Shown: positions 54,797 to 63,760, counted from the first letter of the stretch. The stretch is 64,000 bases of DNA from Microbacterium halotolerans (GCF_003569805.1 NZ_KZ984051.1:497779-561778), one strand, 5' to 3'. Notes: a model not told the origin generated them from the sequence alone. Program-made: numbers and translations.

Positions 54797-55744
54797 TCAC
54801 GCGTCCAATCTGACTCGCGGATCGAGGGCAGCGAGCACCATCTCCGTGACGAGCTGCGAGATCACGGCGATGAGCACCGCACCGATGATCAGCACCTGAA
54901 GGAGCTGATAGTCACGGCTGTTGACGGCTTGGAGGGCGAGCTGGCCCAGCCCATCGCGGGCGAAGATCGCCTCGATGATCACGGAGCCGCCCAGGAGATC
55001 ACCGATGCGGACGCCGATGGCCACGACCGCGGCACCCAGGCTCGTCCGCAGCACGTGCCGGTAGGTGATCCGCTGGGAGGACGCGCCCTTGGCGCGGGCC
55101 AGATCGACGAACTCCTCACCACGAGTGGTCAGCAGCGTCGTCTGGAGAAGGCGCGCGATCCCCGGGGCCTGGGTGAGCCCGAGGGCGAACGCCGGAAGCA
55201 GGAGGTACTGAAGGCCGATGCCGAAGTCTTCGAGCAGTCCGACCTCGCCGCTGACTGGCAGGATGCGCCATGCGACGCCGAAGAGCACGATGAGCAGCAG
55301 ACCCGCCAGGAATGCGGGCGTTGCTATCAGCAGGGTGTTCGTCGAGTCGACCGCGAAGCGCCCGACCTTCGAACGAACCGATCCGCCGAGGATGCCGAGA
55401 CCGAGACCGATGACGACCATGAAGAGGGCGGCGAGCAGTGCGAGCTCGATCGTGCTCTCGGCCCTGGCCAGAATGAGCTCACCGACCGGACGGTTGAAGA
55501 TGTACGACATGCCGAGGTCTCCGCGGAGGAGACCGCCGAACCACGTCAAGTACTGCATGACCGGATGCTGGTTGAGACCCAGCCGCTCCCTGACCTCGTC
55601 GATCTGCTCGGCACTGGCGTCCGGCCCCGCGATCGTGGACGCGGGGTCGCCTGGTACGAAGCGGGGCAGGAGGAAGGCGATGACCGAAGTCGCGAACAGG
55701 ACGAGGATGACGGATGGCAGCTTGCGGAGCAGGAATCTGATCAC
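54797..55744 (-). CDS. Opp/Dpp-type ABC permease (DppB-like)
   Basis: Permease of 315 residues with six membrane segments. The N-terminal signature RLLRKLPS-like start, the LGLNQHPVMQYLTWFGGLL segment near 55-75 and the EAA loop near 205-235 (LLTTRGEEFVDLARAKGAS) identify the DppB/OppB family. It follows the binding-protein gene by 148 bases, a space that contains a hairpin. Confidence 0.92.
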   Translation of the reverse strand: MIRFLLRKLPSVILVLFATSVIAFLLPRFVPGDPASTIAGPDASAEQIDEVRERLGLNQHPVMQYLTWFGGLLRGDLGMSYIFNRPVGELILARAESTIELALLAALFMVVIGLGLGILGGSVRSKVGRFAVDSTNTLLIATPAFLAGLLLIVLFGVAWRILPVSGEVGLLEDFGIGLQYLLLPAFALGLTQAPGIARLLQTTLLTTRGEEFVDLARAKGASSQRITYRHVLRTSLGAAVVAIGVRIGDLLGGSVIIEAIFARDGLGQLALQAVNSRDYQLLQVLIIGAVLIAVISQLVTEMVLAALDPRVRLDA

Positions 55745-55778
55745 GATCGATCACGTCCTCGGCTGTGCACGATGCGAC

Positions 55779-55806
55779 GTCGACCGGCGGAACGGCGGCC
55801 GTCGAC
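55779..55806 (-). other. Intra-operon hairpin between binding-protein and permease genes
   Basis: GTCGAC (55779-55784 and 55801-55806) with adjacent GGC/GCC forms a 9-bp stem with one bulge. Hairpins at this place in ABC operons commonly protect the binding-protein mRNA or attenuate the permease genes; no T-run follows, so partial read-through is likely. Confidence 0.4.
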
Positions 55807-55892
55807 AGGCAGGAGCAGCACGTCAGCAGTGCGGGCCACGAGGGGTCCTTTCTTGAATCGGGGCGGCCGCGAAGAGCAACTGCCCCGATATG

Positions 55893-57440
55893 TCACTCGG
55901 AGAGGAAGGCAGTGCCCGCGCGGAGATATGCACGGTTGGACCATTCGAGGTCGTGAACATCGGTCGAGACCACGTTCTCGCCGTCGACGCGCACGAGATT
56001 CGCCGTGAACGCCTCGTCGACCATGTACTCGGTCAGCTCCAGCAGGGCGCCCGATCGCGCCTCGTCGTCCTGAGCGTCCGCGAGCGCATCGCGAAGCTGC
56101 GCATACTCATCGGTCCAGAAGTGCGAGGAGTTGCCCTCGCGCAGCGACGGCAGGACGTTGATCAGCGACACGGGGCTCAGTCCGTTGAGGCCGTGGAGAG
56201 GAAGGAAAGCCGCGCCGAGCTCCCCCGCGATCTGCTGCTCGCCGAACGCCGCGTTCTCGACCACGTTGATCGAAGGCTTCAGCCCGACCTCTTCAAGGTT
56301 GCTGCGCACGACCTCGGCAACGCTCGTGTTGGCGGGAAGCGAGATCACGGTGATCTCGACCGTCGCTCCCTTCGCCCCAGCGGACTCGATCATCTCGGTC
56401 GCCTTGTCTGGGTCATACGCGTACGCGTCGTCGAACTCCTCCGGATATCCGGGTGTGTCCGGAGCCCAGAAGAGGTTGGTCGGGGTGGCAGAGCCGCCGA
56501 AGACCTGATCGGCGATCCGTTCACGATCGATCGCGAACTGAACCGCCTGGCGCACGTCCTTGGATTCGAACGGCGCCTCATCGATGTTCAACCCGAGGGG
56601 ATACACCGCTCCGCTGGTCGGCGTGGTCGTGAACCCGGCGTTCGACGACATCGTGCGCACGTCCTGAGTGTTCATGCCGATGGCGAGCTGGCTGCGCTCG
56701 CTGCGGACGGCGTTCAGCATCGCGGTGCTGTCGGTGATGACGGAGATGTCGATTCCGTCGACGTATGCCGGCTCACCCCAGTAGTCTTCGTAGCGCTTCA
56801 GGGTGATCTCAGAACCGGGCGACCAGTTCTCGAACGTGAAGGGTCCGGTTCCGATGACGGCCGAGCCGTCGTCGAGACCCGACTCCGCAGTCTCGCTGTC
56901 CATGATGAACGCGTACTCGAACAGGTCGAACAGGCTCGGGCTGGGCTCATCGAACGTCAGCGTGAGAGTCGTGTCGCCGGTCACCTCGATGGCCGAGATG
57001 CCCTCCGAGACGAACGCGACCTGGGAGCTGGACGCCGCGTTGTACTCCAGTGAGTACTTCACATCCTCGGCCGTCAGCGCCCTTCCGCTGTGAAAGGTGA
57101 CGTCGTCGCGCAGCACGATGTCGATCGAGAGCCCGTCATCGGCGATCGTCCAGTCCTCGGCGAGGAGCGGCTGCGGCTCGCGGTTCTCGTCATAGGCCGT
57201 CAGCGTCTCGAAGACGTTCGCCGCCCACGAGGCGTTGCCCTGCCGACCCGCCTGGAGGTTGTTCGGCTGGGCGTCCTGCGCCTGCGCGACGGTCAGGATT
57301 CCCCCAGCGACGGGCTCGGCCGCGCTCTCGGTCTCGTTCTGCTGCTGAACGGCGGACGCGCAGCCTGTGACTCCCAGGGCAAGGGCTGTCAGTCCCGCCA
57401 GAAAGATCGCTGCGCGGTGGTGTGTGCTGTGACTGGTCAT
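55893..57440 (-). CDS. Opp/Dpp-type solute-binding lipoprotein (SBP_bac_5)
   Basis: Surface-anchored binding protein of 515 residues. Lipoprotein signal with lipobox GVTGC and lipidated Cys27. The body follows the family-5 binding-protein pattern: LAEDWTIADDGLSIDIVLRD, then FHSGRALTAEDVKYSLEY near 115-132, and VRQAVQFAIDRERIA near 290. The ligand (peptide or oligosaccharide) cannot be told; family members that bind sugars exist. First gene of the transporter-TetR-sulfatase operon. Confidence 0.92.
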   Translation of the reverse strand: MTSHSTHHRAAIFLAGLTALALGVTGCASAVQQQNETESAAEPVAGGILTVAQAQDAQPNNLQAGRQGNASWAANVFETLTAYDENREPQPLLAEDWTIADDGLSIDIVLRDDVTFHSGRALTAEDVKYSLEYNAASSSQVAFVSEGISAIEVTGDTTLTLTFDEPSPSLFDLFEYAFIMDSETAESGLDDGSAVIGTGPFTFENWSPGSEITLKRYEDYWGEPAYVDGIDISVITDSTAMLNAVRSERSQLAIGMNTQDVRTMSSNAGFTTTPTSGAVYPLGLNIDEAPFESKDVRQAVQFAIDRERIADQVFGGSATPTNLFWAPDTPGYPEEFDDAYAYDPDKATEMIESAGAKGATVEITVISLPANTSVAEVVRSNLEEVGLKPSINVVENAAFGEQQIAGELGAAFLPLHGLNGLSPVSLINVLPSLREGNSSHFWTDEYAQLRDALADAQDDEARSGALLELTEYMVDEAFTANLVRVDGENVVSTDVHDLEWSNRAYLRAGTAFLSE

Positions 57441-57479
57441 AGTCGGCAGTGCTCCTCATCATTGAGAACGGATGCCGAA

Positions 57480-57508
57480 AACTTACCAACCACTTAGTAA
57501 GTTATCAA
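57480..57508 (-). promoter_or_regulatory. Promoter with embedded TetR-type operator for the transporter operon
   Basis: On the minus strand -35 TTGATA (57508-57503) and -10 TAAGTT (57485-57480) are 17 bases apart. A perfect inverted repeat AACTTAC (57480-57486) / GTAAGTT (57497-57503) with a 10-base spacer fills the space between them, so a bound repressor would block RNA polymerase. Confidence 0.7.
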
Positions 57509-57549
57509 CCCGGCGCACGATGGATCGACCGTTTGGCCTCCTCTGTGAC

Positions 57550-58905
57550 TCAGATTCGTGCGTTGCGGCTCGCGAGCATCGCCTCGAACGCCTCGATTCG
57601 CGGGTCCCCGGTCTCGCGCATCCACTCCGCCAGCGCCTTCCGCTTGGCATCGAGCTCCCCGCCGAAGCCGGACTCACCCGCCAGGTTCTCGAGGCTGTGC
57701 GGATCGAGGCGGAGATCGTAGAGCTCCTCCTGGGCACGGTGCTCGTAGAAGTCCGTGCGCGCAGCCATCACGGGGTCGCTTCCCGCAGCCTCGAGCATCG
57801 CGGGCCAGGTGCGACCGAGCATGTTCTCGGCCCGGTACGACTCCCCGGACTCCGCCCATCCGTTCCAGATGTATCCGAAGCGATCGTCCTGGACGCAGCG
57901 CATCTCGTACCGACGCTTTCCGGCGGTCTCGTGGAAGACGGTCACGATGTGATCGCGCGCCGGCTCATCGCCTTCGCGAAGGAGCGGAAGAAGGCTTCTG
58001 CCGTCCACTTCGCCGCTGTCGATTCCGGCGGCATCGCAGAAAGTCGGGAAGAGGTCGAGCGAGGACACGAAGGGCGCGTCGAGCCGGATGCCGGGGCGCA
58101 CCTCCCCCGGCCATCGCACGATGAGCGGGGTGTGCGTCGACTGCAGGTAGCAGTTCGCCTTCGCGAAGGGGAACGCCATGCCGTTGTCCGAGAGGAAGAC
58201 GACGAGCGTCGATTCCGCCGCCCCGGATGCTTCCAGCTCCCCGAGCACCGCCCTCACCACGTCGTCGCACCGCCGCGACGAGCTGAGGTACTCCGCGTAC
58301 TCACGGCGCACGTCGGGAAGATCCGGCAGGAAGCCCGGGACCGGGCCTGCGTCATCCGCCGAGTACACCCGCGAAGGAGCGGGGATGGTCGCGGCCTGCT
58401 CCTCGTCGAAGTACCGCCCAGCGCTGTCCGCGCCGTGAAACGGCCGGTGCGGGTCGTGCGCGTTCACCATCAGGAACCACGGCCGCTCGCCCGCATCGGC
58501 GAGGAAGGCCGCCGTCTCCTGTGCGTATCGCTGTGGGTCGCGTCCCATCCCGAGAGCCGCCATATCCACCGCAGTGTCCCAGCCGAACCGCTCGATCGGC
58601 TGCAGGTGCTTCACTTTGCCGAAGATGCCCGTCACGTACCCCGCGTCGGCGAGCAGCGTCGTGAGAAGAGTGACGGAGTCGTCGATCGGTTCGAAGCCCT
58701 CGGCCCCGTTCCGATGCGGCCAGAGCCCCGTCATGATGGCGGATCGGCTGGGTTGGCAGACCGCAACGGCGACGTGAGCACGACCGAAGACGGCGCCTTC
58801 CTCCGCAAGGCCGTCGAGGGAGGGCGTCACTCCTGACGGGCCCCCGAACGCACCAGGGGTCGTGCCCTCCATGTCGTCGGCAGTGATGAACAAGATGTTT
58901 GCCAT
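57550..58905 (-). CDS. Type I sulfatase, copy 2 (N-sulfoglucosamine/heparan-sulfatase-like)
   Basis: Sulfatase of 451 residues. Cys50 in AVCQPSRSAIMTGL is the formylglycine site; ADD at 9-11 and SDNGMAF near 242 provide metal ligands. The FITADDM start and CQPSRS motif resemble the N-sulfoglucosamine sulfohydrolase branch more than arylsulfatases, but this is a judgement from pattern alone. No signal peptide. GGAGAG ribosome site before ATG 58905; a start 30 bases upstream is less likely. Its promoter region holds two near-repeats (58983-59060). Confidence 0.87.
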   Translation of the reverse strand: MANILFITADDMEGTTPGAFGGPSGVTPSLDGLAEEGAVFGRAHVAVAVCQPSRSAIMTGLWPHRNGAEGFEPIDDSVTLLTTLLADAGYVTGIFGKVKHLQPIERFGWDTAVDMAALGMGRDPQRYAQETAAFLADAGERPWFLMVNAHDPHRPFHGADSAGRYFDEEQAATIPAPSRVYSADDAGPVPGFLPDLPDVRREYAEYLSSSRRCDDVVRAVLGELEASGAAESTLVVFLSDNGMAFPFAKANCYLQSTHTPLIVRWPGEVRPGIRLDAPFVSSLDLFPTFCDAAGIDSGEVDGRSLLPLLREGDEPARDHIVTVFHETAGKRRYEMRCVQDDRFGYIWNGWAESGESYRAENMLGRTWPAMLEAAGSDPVMAARTDFYEHRAQEELYDLRLDPHSLENLAGESGFGGELDAKRKALAEWMRETGDPRIEAFEAMLASRNARI

Positions 58906-58982
58906 TGCGCTCTCCTCATCTTCGAAGCAGTGCACTCACCCGATCTCGCCGGGAGACCGGAAGCTCGAGATCGACGAATACC

Positions 58983-59060
58983 ACTATGTGATTAGTACCG
59001 TACTGAACACGGGACACTGCTGCACCTTTGTCGGGCTGGACTATGTGACTAGTAGTACCG
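58983..59060 (-). promoter_or_regulatory. Two direct near-repeats upstream of sulfatase 2
   Basis: ACTATGTGATTAGTACCG (58983-59000) and ACTATGTGACTAGTAGTACC (from 59040) lie 57 bases apart in the 363-base gene-free stretch before TetR 2. Written on the minus strand each gives GGTACTA...TCACATAGT, with -10-like segments. They are candidate operators or duplicated promoter elements. No gene was seen in the rest of the stretch. Confidence 0.5.
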
Positions 59061-59268
59061 ACGCAGCGACGATCGATCAAGGCCGTCGCACGCAGGACAA
59101 CGGGGGTGCGCGACGAATCGCACGCGCGCACCGACGTCGTCCGCGTGTCCGACATCGTCCCACCGTGCTCACGCCAGCGGGACCGGAGGTGCCGGAGCAT
59201 CTGCGCCGCACGGAGAACCACGACACGCGCATGAGGCGGAGGCACCGGACCTGCATGCGCGACCGCCC

Positions 59269-59916
59269 TCAGTGCATGGTGCGGTGATCGTGCTCGCCCT
59301 CAGCGCACTGCGCTGATCCCATGCGGTCCGCGCTCGCGAGCGGGCGACCGCCAGCCATCTCCCAGAACGCCGCGACCGTGTCGAACATGTTCACCGAGGT
59401 CGGGTCGACGTCCCAGCGCACTTGGAGACCGTCGAGGAGGGCGATAAGCATGTCCGCCACGGTGTCTGCATCAGCGGTCGGCGCGAACCCGCCTTCCGCC
59501 TGCCTTACGGCGATGTCGCGGGCGACTCGCTGGCGCACCTGTGCGTTGCGCTGGCGAAAGTACTCGTGCGCCGGGTGCGCGGGCTCAGTCGCAGCCGCGG
59601 CGAGATTCACGTACAGGTGCACGAGGCCCGGAACGCTCTGGTTGTGACGGGCGAGGATCAGCACCCCAGGCAGCTCCCCCTCCCCCGGGGAGCCCACATG
59701 GTTCGCATCGATGGCATCACGTCGGCGCAGTATCTCGACGTAGAGCCTCTCCTTCGACCCGAAATGGTGCAGGAGACCCGCTGGGGTCATCTGCACCGCG
59801 GCGGCGATGTCGATCAGGGTCGTGGCACCGAATCTCTTCGTCGACACGACTTCCAGGGCGATGTCGAGGATGCGCTCCTGCGACTCGCCCCTCCGACGGC
59901 GGGGTCCGCGCGTCAT
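59269..59916 (-). CDS. TetR-family regulator next to the GH3 gene
   Basis: Regulator of 215 residues with a TetR helix-turn-helix (LIDIAAAVQMTPAGLLHHFG near 33-52). Its ATG overlaps the GH3 stop (ATGA), so the two are cotranscribed. The 25-bp palindrome upstream of the GH3 gene is the obvious autoregulatory target. It is similar in layout to the TetR gene at 51.6 kb but its ligand domain reads as unrelated. The last 20 residues are His- and Glu-rich. Confidence 0.85.
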   Translation of the reverse strand: MTRGPRRRRGESQERILDIALEVVSTKRFGATTLIDIAAAVQMTPAGLLHHFGSKERLYVEILRRRDAIDANHVGSPGEGELPGVLILARHNQSVPGLVHLYVNLAAAATEPAHPAHEYFRQRNAQVRQRVARDIAVRQAEGGFAPTADADTVADMLIALLDGLQVRWDVDPTSVNMFDTVAAFWEMAGGRPLASADRMGSAQCAEGEHDHRTMH

Positions 59917-61763
59917 CGCGACATCGGCTCCTCCTCCGCGCCGTTCCTCAGGGGCACGCGGTGTCCGAACCCGTAGAGCTTCTCGAAACCGCCTGCGACA
60001 TCGGGCATCGAGGCCTCAACGTCCGCCATGCTTCGCGGCAGGTCGAACGGCAGGCGCCCCTCCGGCATGATCCGGCCGGTGAGCGCCTCGAGCAGGGCCG
60101 CGTCCGAGGTGCCGTAGACGCCCACCAATGCGCTGGCGAGAGGAACCAGTGGAGTCAGCACCGCCGGTCGATCCAGATGGACCGCCACCACGACAGGCGC
60201 GAAGGCGGCGAGGTCAGCGAGTCGGAGAATCACCGCCTCGTCGAACTCCAGCGAGCCGGCGTGGAAGCTCGCTTCCAGCATGTACTGGTCGCGCGGCTGA
60301 TAGGGCGCGGACAGGCGGACAAGAACGACGTCGGCGGCCTCCGGCGATGAGACTGCGCGGAGGCCCGCAGCCTCGATGTCGTCTTCGCTGATCCCCTCTG
60401 CGAACACGGAGGTCTCCGGCCGAAGCGGCAGCAGGGCATCCCGTCCCGCGGCTGCGCCGTCGTTCTCGAGCACCGTGACGGAACGCGCCTGCGTGCGGCG
60501 TCCGAGGGCGCGGGCCTCATCCGTCCCGACTCGAGCGTCCGCTCGCGCCTCGTCGACGAACGGATCGTCGAACAGCCCGAGCGCGAACTTCACCCGCAGG
60601 AGGCGGCGCACAGACTGGTCGATCCGCTCCTCCCTGATCGTCCCTTCTCTGACGAGCTCCACGATCACCTCAGGGCTCTCCTCACCGCCGAACTGATCGC
60701 AGCCCGCTTCGACGACCTTCGCCATCCGCTCCTTCTTCGAGAGGTGCTCGACGCCCCAGGCGCGTGCAGGGAGCGACCGTCCCGCGAGGTGCGACTCGGT
60801 GATCAGCCCCCAATCCGTGCAGACGACGCCGTCATAGCCGAGCTCCTCCCGCAAGATGCCGGTGATGATCTGCCTGTTGAATCCGAAGCCGACCGATTCG
60901 ACCGACTCGCCGTTGCGCACCAGTCCGATCGGCATGCCGTAGTACGGCATGATCGCGCTGACTCCTCTCCGGATGATCTCCCGGAAGGGACGCAGATGCT
61001 CCTCGAATGCGCCGCCGGGGTAGACCTGCTCTCGGCCATAGGGATAGTGGGGGTCCTCGCCGTCGCGCTGGGGGCCACCGCCTGGGAAGTGCTTCGCCAT
61101 GCAGGCAACCGACTCGGAGCCGAGCTCCGCCCCTTCGAAGCCGTCGAGGTAGGCCTTGGCGAGACGCGCCGTGAGGTCGGCGTCCTGTCCGAACGTCCCA
61201 TACTGTCGGGCCCACCGAGGCTCCGTCGCGAGATCGATCGTCGGATGCAGCGCAGCACGCAGGCCCACCGCCCGGTACTCATCCCTGGCGATCCGCGCGA
61301 AGACGCGCACCACGTCCTCATCGCCGAGGGCCGCGAACCCCAACGGCTCCGGCCAGGCGGAGAAGTTGTCGGCAGTGAACGACGCGCCGAAGTTCTCCGC
61401 GAACGAATGCCGCGGGTCTGTTGCAATCGTGACGGGAATGCCATGCGGTGTCCGCGTCCGCGCATACTGCTGGACCTCATTGACCCAGGCTGCCGTCTGC
61501 GCCGGGTCGGGCAGCACGTGGACGTTGAGATGGTTCACGTACTTGTCGCCGAGGATCTCCTCGATTCCATGCTGCCCGTCGCGAGGCGTGTCGTCGCTCA
61601 TCGAGCCGCTCGAGGGGACAGGTGTCACCCTCTGGAACATCAATCCGGCCTTCTCTTCGAGGGAGAGTCGCCCCACCAGATCCTCGACGCGCGCATCGAC
61701 GTCCAGTCGTGCATCCATATAGGGGGCTGATACGCCGCTCGAGTTCGCATCGGGTGCGGTCAT
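59913..61763 (-). CDS. Glycoside hydrolase family 3 beta-glycosidase
   Basis: Retaining glycosidase of 616 residues with an N-terminal barrel and a second alpha/beta domain. KHFPGGG is at 224-230, and the nucleophile is Asp317 in VVCTDWGLI. It belongs to the beta-glucosidase/exo-glucanase branch and not to the NagZ type, since the His-Asp dyad loop of NagZ (KHFPGHG) is absent. No signal peptide, so it acts on imported oligosaccharides. First gene of a two-gene operon with TetR 2. Confidence 0.9.
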   Translation of the reverse strand: MTAPDANSSGVSAPYMDARLDVDARVEDLVGRLSLEEKAGLMFQRVTPVPSSGSMSDDTPRDGQHGIEEILGDKYVNHLNVHVLPDPAQTAAWVNEVQQYARTRTPHGIPVTIATDPRHSFAENFGASFTADNFSAWPEPLGFAALGDEDVVRVFARIARDEYRAVGLRAALHPTIDLATEPRWARQYGTFGQDADLTARLAKAYLDGFEGAELGSESVACMAKHFPGGGPQRDGEDPHYPYGREQVYPGGAFEEHLRPFREIIRRGVSAIMPYYGMPIGLVRNGESVESVGFGFNRQIITGILREELGYDGVVCTDWGLITESHLAGRSLPARAWGVEHLSKKERMAKVVEAGCDQFGGEESPEVIVELVREGTIREERIDQSVRRLLRVKFALGLFDDPFVDEARADARVGTDEARALGRRTQARSVTVLENDGAAAGRDALLPLRPETSVFAEGISEDDIEAAGLRAVSSPEAADVVLVRLSAPYQPRDQYMLEASFHAGSLEFDEAVILRLADLAAFAPVVVAVHLDRPAVLTPLVPLASALVGVYGTSDAALLEALTGRIMPEGRLPFDLPRSMADVEASMPDVAGGFEKLYGFGHRVPLRNGAEEEPMSR

Positions 61764-61821
61764 AGGTGGGCTCCTCCAGCGATCGGCAGGGTCGTTCTCG
61801 GTTCGGCGAACCTCACGAGAA

Positions 61822-61846
61822 GCTTACTGAATCCGATTCAGTAAGC
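61822..61846 (-). promoter_or_regulatory. 25-bp perfect palindromic operator upstream of the GH3-TetR operon
   Basis: Arms GCTTACTGAATC (61822-61833) and GATTCAGTAAGC (61835-61846) flank a single central base. It lies 58 bases before the GH3 start. Size and symmetry fit a TetR dimer site. It shares CTTACT...GTAAG with the operator at 57480-57503. Confidence 0.75.
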
Positions 61847-62017
61847 GACCCCGAGGACGCCTCGCCGTCCCGGATCGGCGACACGAACGAGACGCCGACA
61901 ATCGGGTTCTGCGGTTCTGACAGCAGATGCCGCCCGAACGTGACGCCTTCCTCGCCGCCCCCTCCGACCCGGTACAGGAACGATCGATCGCGTCCGCACC
62001 GCGTCCGGCGAACACGC

Positions 62018-62053
62018 GAAGAAGGGCCCGACCATTCGGCCGGGCCCTTCTTC
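62018..62053 (-). terminator. Terminator after tRNA-Leu
   Basis: Perfect 13-bp inverted repeat GAAGAAGGGCCCG (62018-62030) / CGGGCCCTTCTTC (62041-62053) with a 10-base loop, 8 bases beyond the 3' end of the tRNA and ending in TTCTTC. Confidence 0.85.
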
Positions 62054-62060
62054 ATTCCTG

Positions 62061-62144
<84 letters not shown>

Positions 62145-62277
62145 GAGCCGAGCGCATGCGCTCGTTCTCAACCTGAAGATCCTAACACGGCGCGAGGTCT
62201 GCGAACGAAACCGCCGCGTCGTACGGGACACCTCCGCCGCGGTGGCTCGGAGCCCACAGGTCACCGGCGAGGACGCG

Positions 62278-62363
62278 GCGCTCGGAGATCGGCCTCCGAG
62301 GCACTGCAGAATCCCCGGGGCACTGCAGAATCGGCGCGGAAACGCAGCGCCTCGGAGATTCTG
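62278..62363. repeat. Composite repeat between tRNA-Leu and fhaA
   Basis: GGCACTGCAGAATC occurs twice (62300-62313 and 62319-62332), and CTCGGAGAT occurs twice (62281-62289 and 62351-62359). CAGAATC pairs with GATTCTG (62357-62363). It lies in a 356-base gene-free stretch. The rest of that stretch holds only a possible fhaA -10 (TACGAT near 62462). Confidence 0.5.
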
Positions 62364-62500
62364 CCGCGACTCAGCGCCCCGAAGGCGCCACCAGGATCGC
62401 TGCCGCGGCCTGCGCGCGCAGCGATCTGCGCCTCTTCAGGCTGGTTGACACCGGCCATGGCTACGATGGGCCAAACGCGGCCCGACGAAGGAGAAAGCGC

Positions 62501-63238
62501 TTGGGACTTCTGGACAGCTTTGAGAAGGGGCTCGAACGCGCCGTCAACGGCGCATTCGCGAAGACCTTCCGCAGCGGCGTTCAGCCCGTTGAGATCGCTT
62601 CCGCTCTGCGCGGCGAGCTCGACAGCAGTGCTGCCGTGGTCAGTCGCGACCGCATTCTCGCGCCGAACGACCTCACCGTCTGCCTCAACCCGACGGACGC
62701 CGACCGGATGAACCGCGTCGGCCCCGCGCTGAACAGCGAACTCGACGAGATCGTCAGCAAGCACGCGGCCAAGCAGGGCTACAGCTTCGCAGGTCCCGTG
62801 CGCATCGCGATCCGGCCGGATGACGACATCCCCGCGGGCACGATCCGGATCGAGTCGGGGACCGCCGAGGGCGCGCAGGTGTCGTGGCAGGCCGTAGTCG
62901 AGATCGCCGGCCGCCAGCACGTGCTCACCGCCGCCCGCACCGTGATCGGGCGCGGCAGCGATGCCGACATCACGATCGCCGACACCGGAACGAGCCGCAA
63001 GCATGTCGAGATCCTCTGGGACGGCACCAGCGCAATGGTGCGCGATCTCGGCTCGACGAACGGCTCGAAGCTCGACGGGGCGCCTGTGAAGAAGGCTCCG
63101 CTGGCATCCGGGTCTGTCATTCGCATCGGTCGCACCGATATCGTCTTCCGTGTGGTCCCCCGCGCAGCTTCCCCTCGCCGATCTGCGCACGACGCGGCGA
63201 CCCGGATATTCGACGCACAGGAGCGGCCATCGACATGA
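62501..63238 (+). CDS. fhaA: FhaA-like protein (DUF3662 + FHA domain)
   Basis: Protein of 245 residues. The N-terminal DUF3662 domain begins GLLDSFEKGLERAVNGAFAK, and a C-terminal FHA phosphothreonine-binding domain spans about 145-215 (TVIGRGSDADI, SRKHVEI, GSTNGSKLDG). The start is TTG 62501, supported by AAGGAG 7 bases upstream and by the family start MGLLDSF. FhaA binds phosphorylated partners such as MviN/PknB targets and helps control peptidoglycan synthesis in actinobacteria. Confidence 0.93.
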   Translation: MGLLDSFEKGLERAVNGAFAKTFRSGVQPVEIASALRGELDSSAAVVSRDRILAPNDLTVCLNPTDADRMNRVGPALNSELDEIVSKHAAKQGYSFAGPVRIAIRPDDDIPAGTIRIESGTAEGAQVSWQAVVEIAGRQHVLTAARTVIGRGSDADITIADTGTSRKHVEILWDGTSAMVRDLGSTNGSKLDGAPVKKAPLASGSVIRIGRTDIVFRVVPRAASPRRSAHDAATRIFDAQERPST

Positions 63239-63750
63239 GCGACCTCACCCTCCTCCTGCTGCGCGGCGGCTTCCTGCTCGTCATGTGGCTGTTCGTGCTG
63301 GCTGTGGTGTTCGCACTGCGCGCCGATCTGTTCGGATCCCGCGCCCGAAAGCTCCCGGAGCCGCAGGCGGCGCGCGCGGCGGCGCCCGCCGCGCCGTCCA
63401 CTCCCCCGACTCCGACACCCAGTGTGGCGACGTCCGGCCCTGCCACGACATCGACGGTCAGCCGCATCGTGATCACCTCCGGCCCGAAGGCGGGCCTCGA
63501 GGTTCCCCTCGGAACCGACCCTCTCACGATCGGCCGATCGAGCGAGGCCGGACTGGTCATCCGCGACGACTACACCTCGGGTCACCACGCGCGGCTCGTG
63601 CTGTGGGGCGAGCAGTGGATGATCCAGGACCTCGATTCGACGAACGGCACCATGCACGACGGTGTGCGAGTGGCGTCGTCTGCGCCCGTTGCGGTGCAGA
63701 CGGGTGCGCCGATCAAGGTCGGGGCGACAACCTTCGAGTTGCGGAAGTAG
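63235..63750 (+). CDS. fhaB: FhaB-like membrane-anchored FHA protein (FipA/FhaB)
   Basis: Protein of 171 residues with one N-terminal membrane segment (about 6-30), an Ala/Pro/Thr-rich linker, and an FHA domain from about 88 to 160 (TIGRSSEAGLVI, GHHARLVL, DSTNGTMHDG). It interacts with phosphorylated division proteins in mycobacteria. ATG overlaps the fhaA stop (ATGA). Followed 10 bases later by pstP. Confidence 0.92.
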   Translation: MSDLTLLLLRGGFLLVMWLFVLAVVFALRADLFGSRARKLPEPQAARAAAPAAPSTPPTPTPSVATSGPATTSTVSRIVITSGPKAGLEVPLGTDPLTIGRSSEAGLVIRDDYTSGHHARLVLWGEQWMIQDLDSTNGTMHDGVRVASSAPVAVQTGAPIKVGATTFELRK

Positions 63751-63760
63751 CCCCACCCGC

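Noticed and set aside
62444..62467. TTGACA followed by TACGAT as a fhaA promoter
   Set aside because: The spacing is only 11 bases, too short for a normal sigma-70-type promoter, although TACGAT alone could be a -10.
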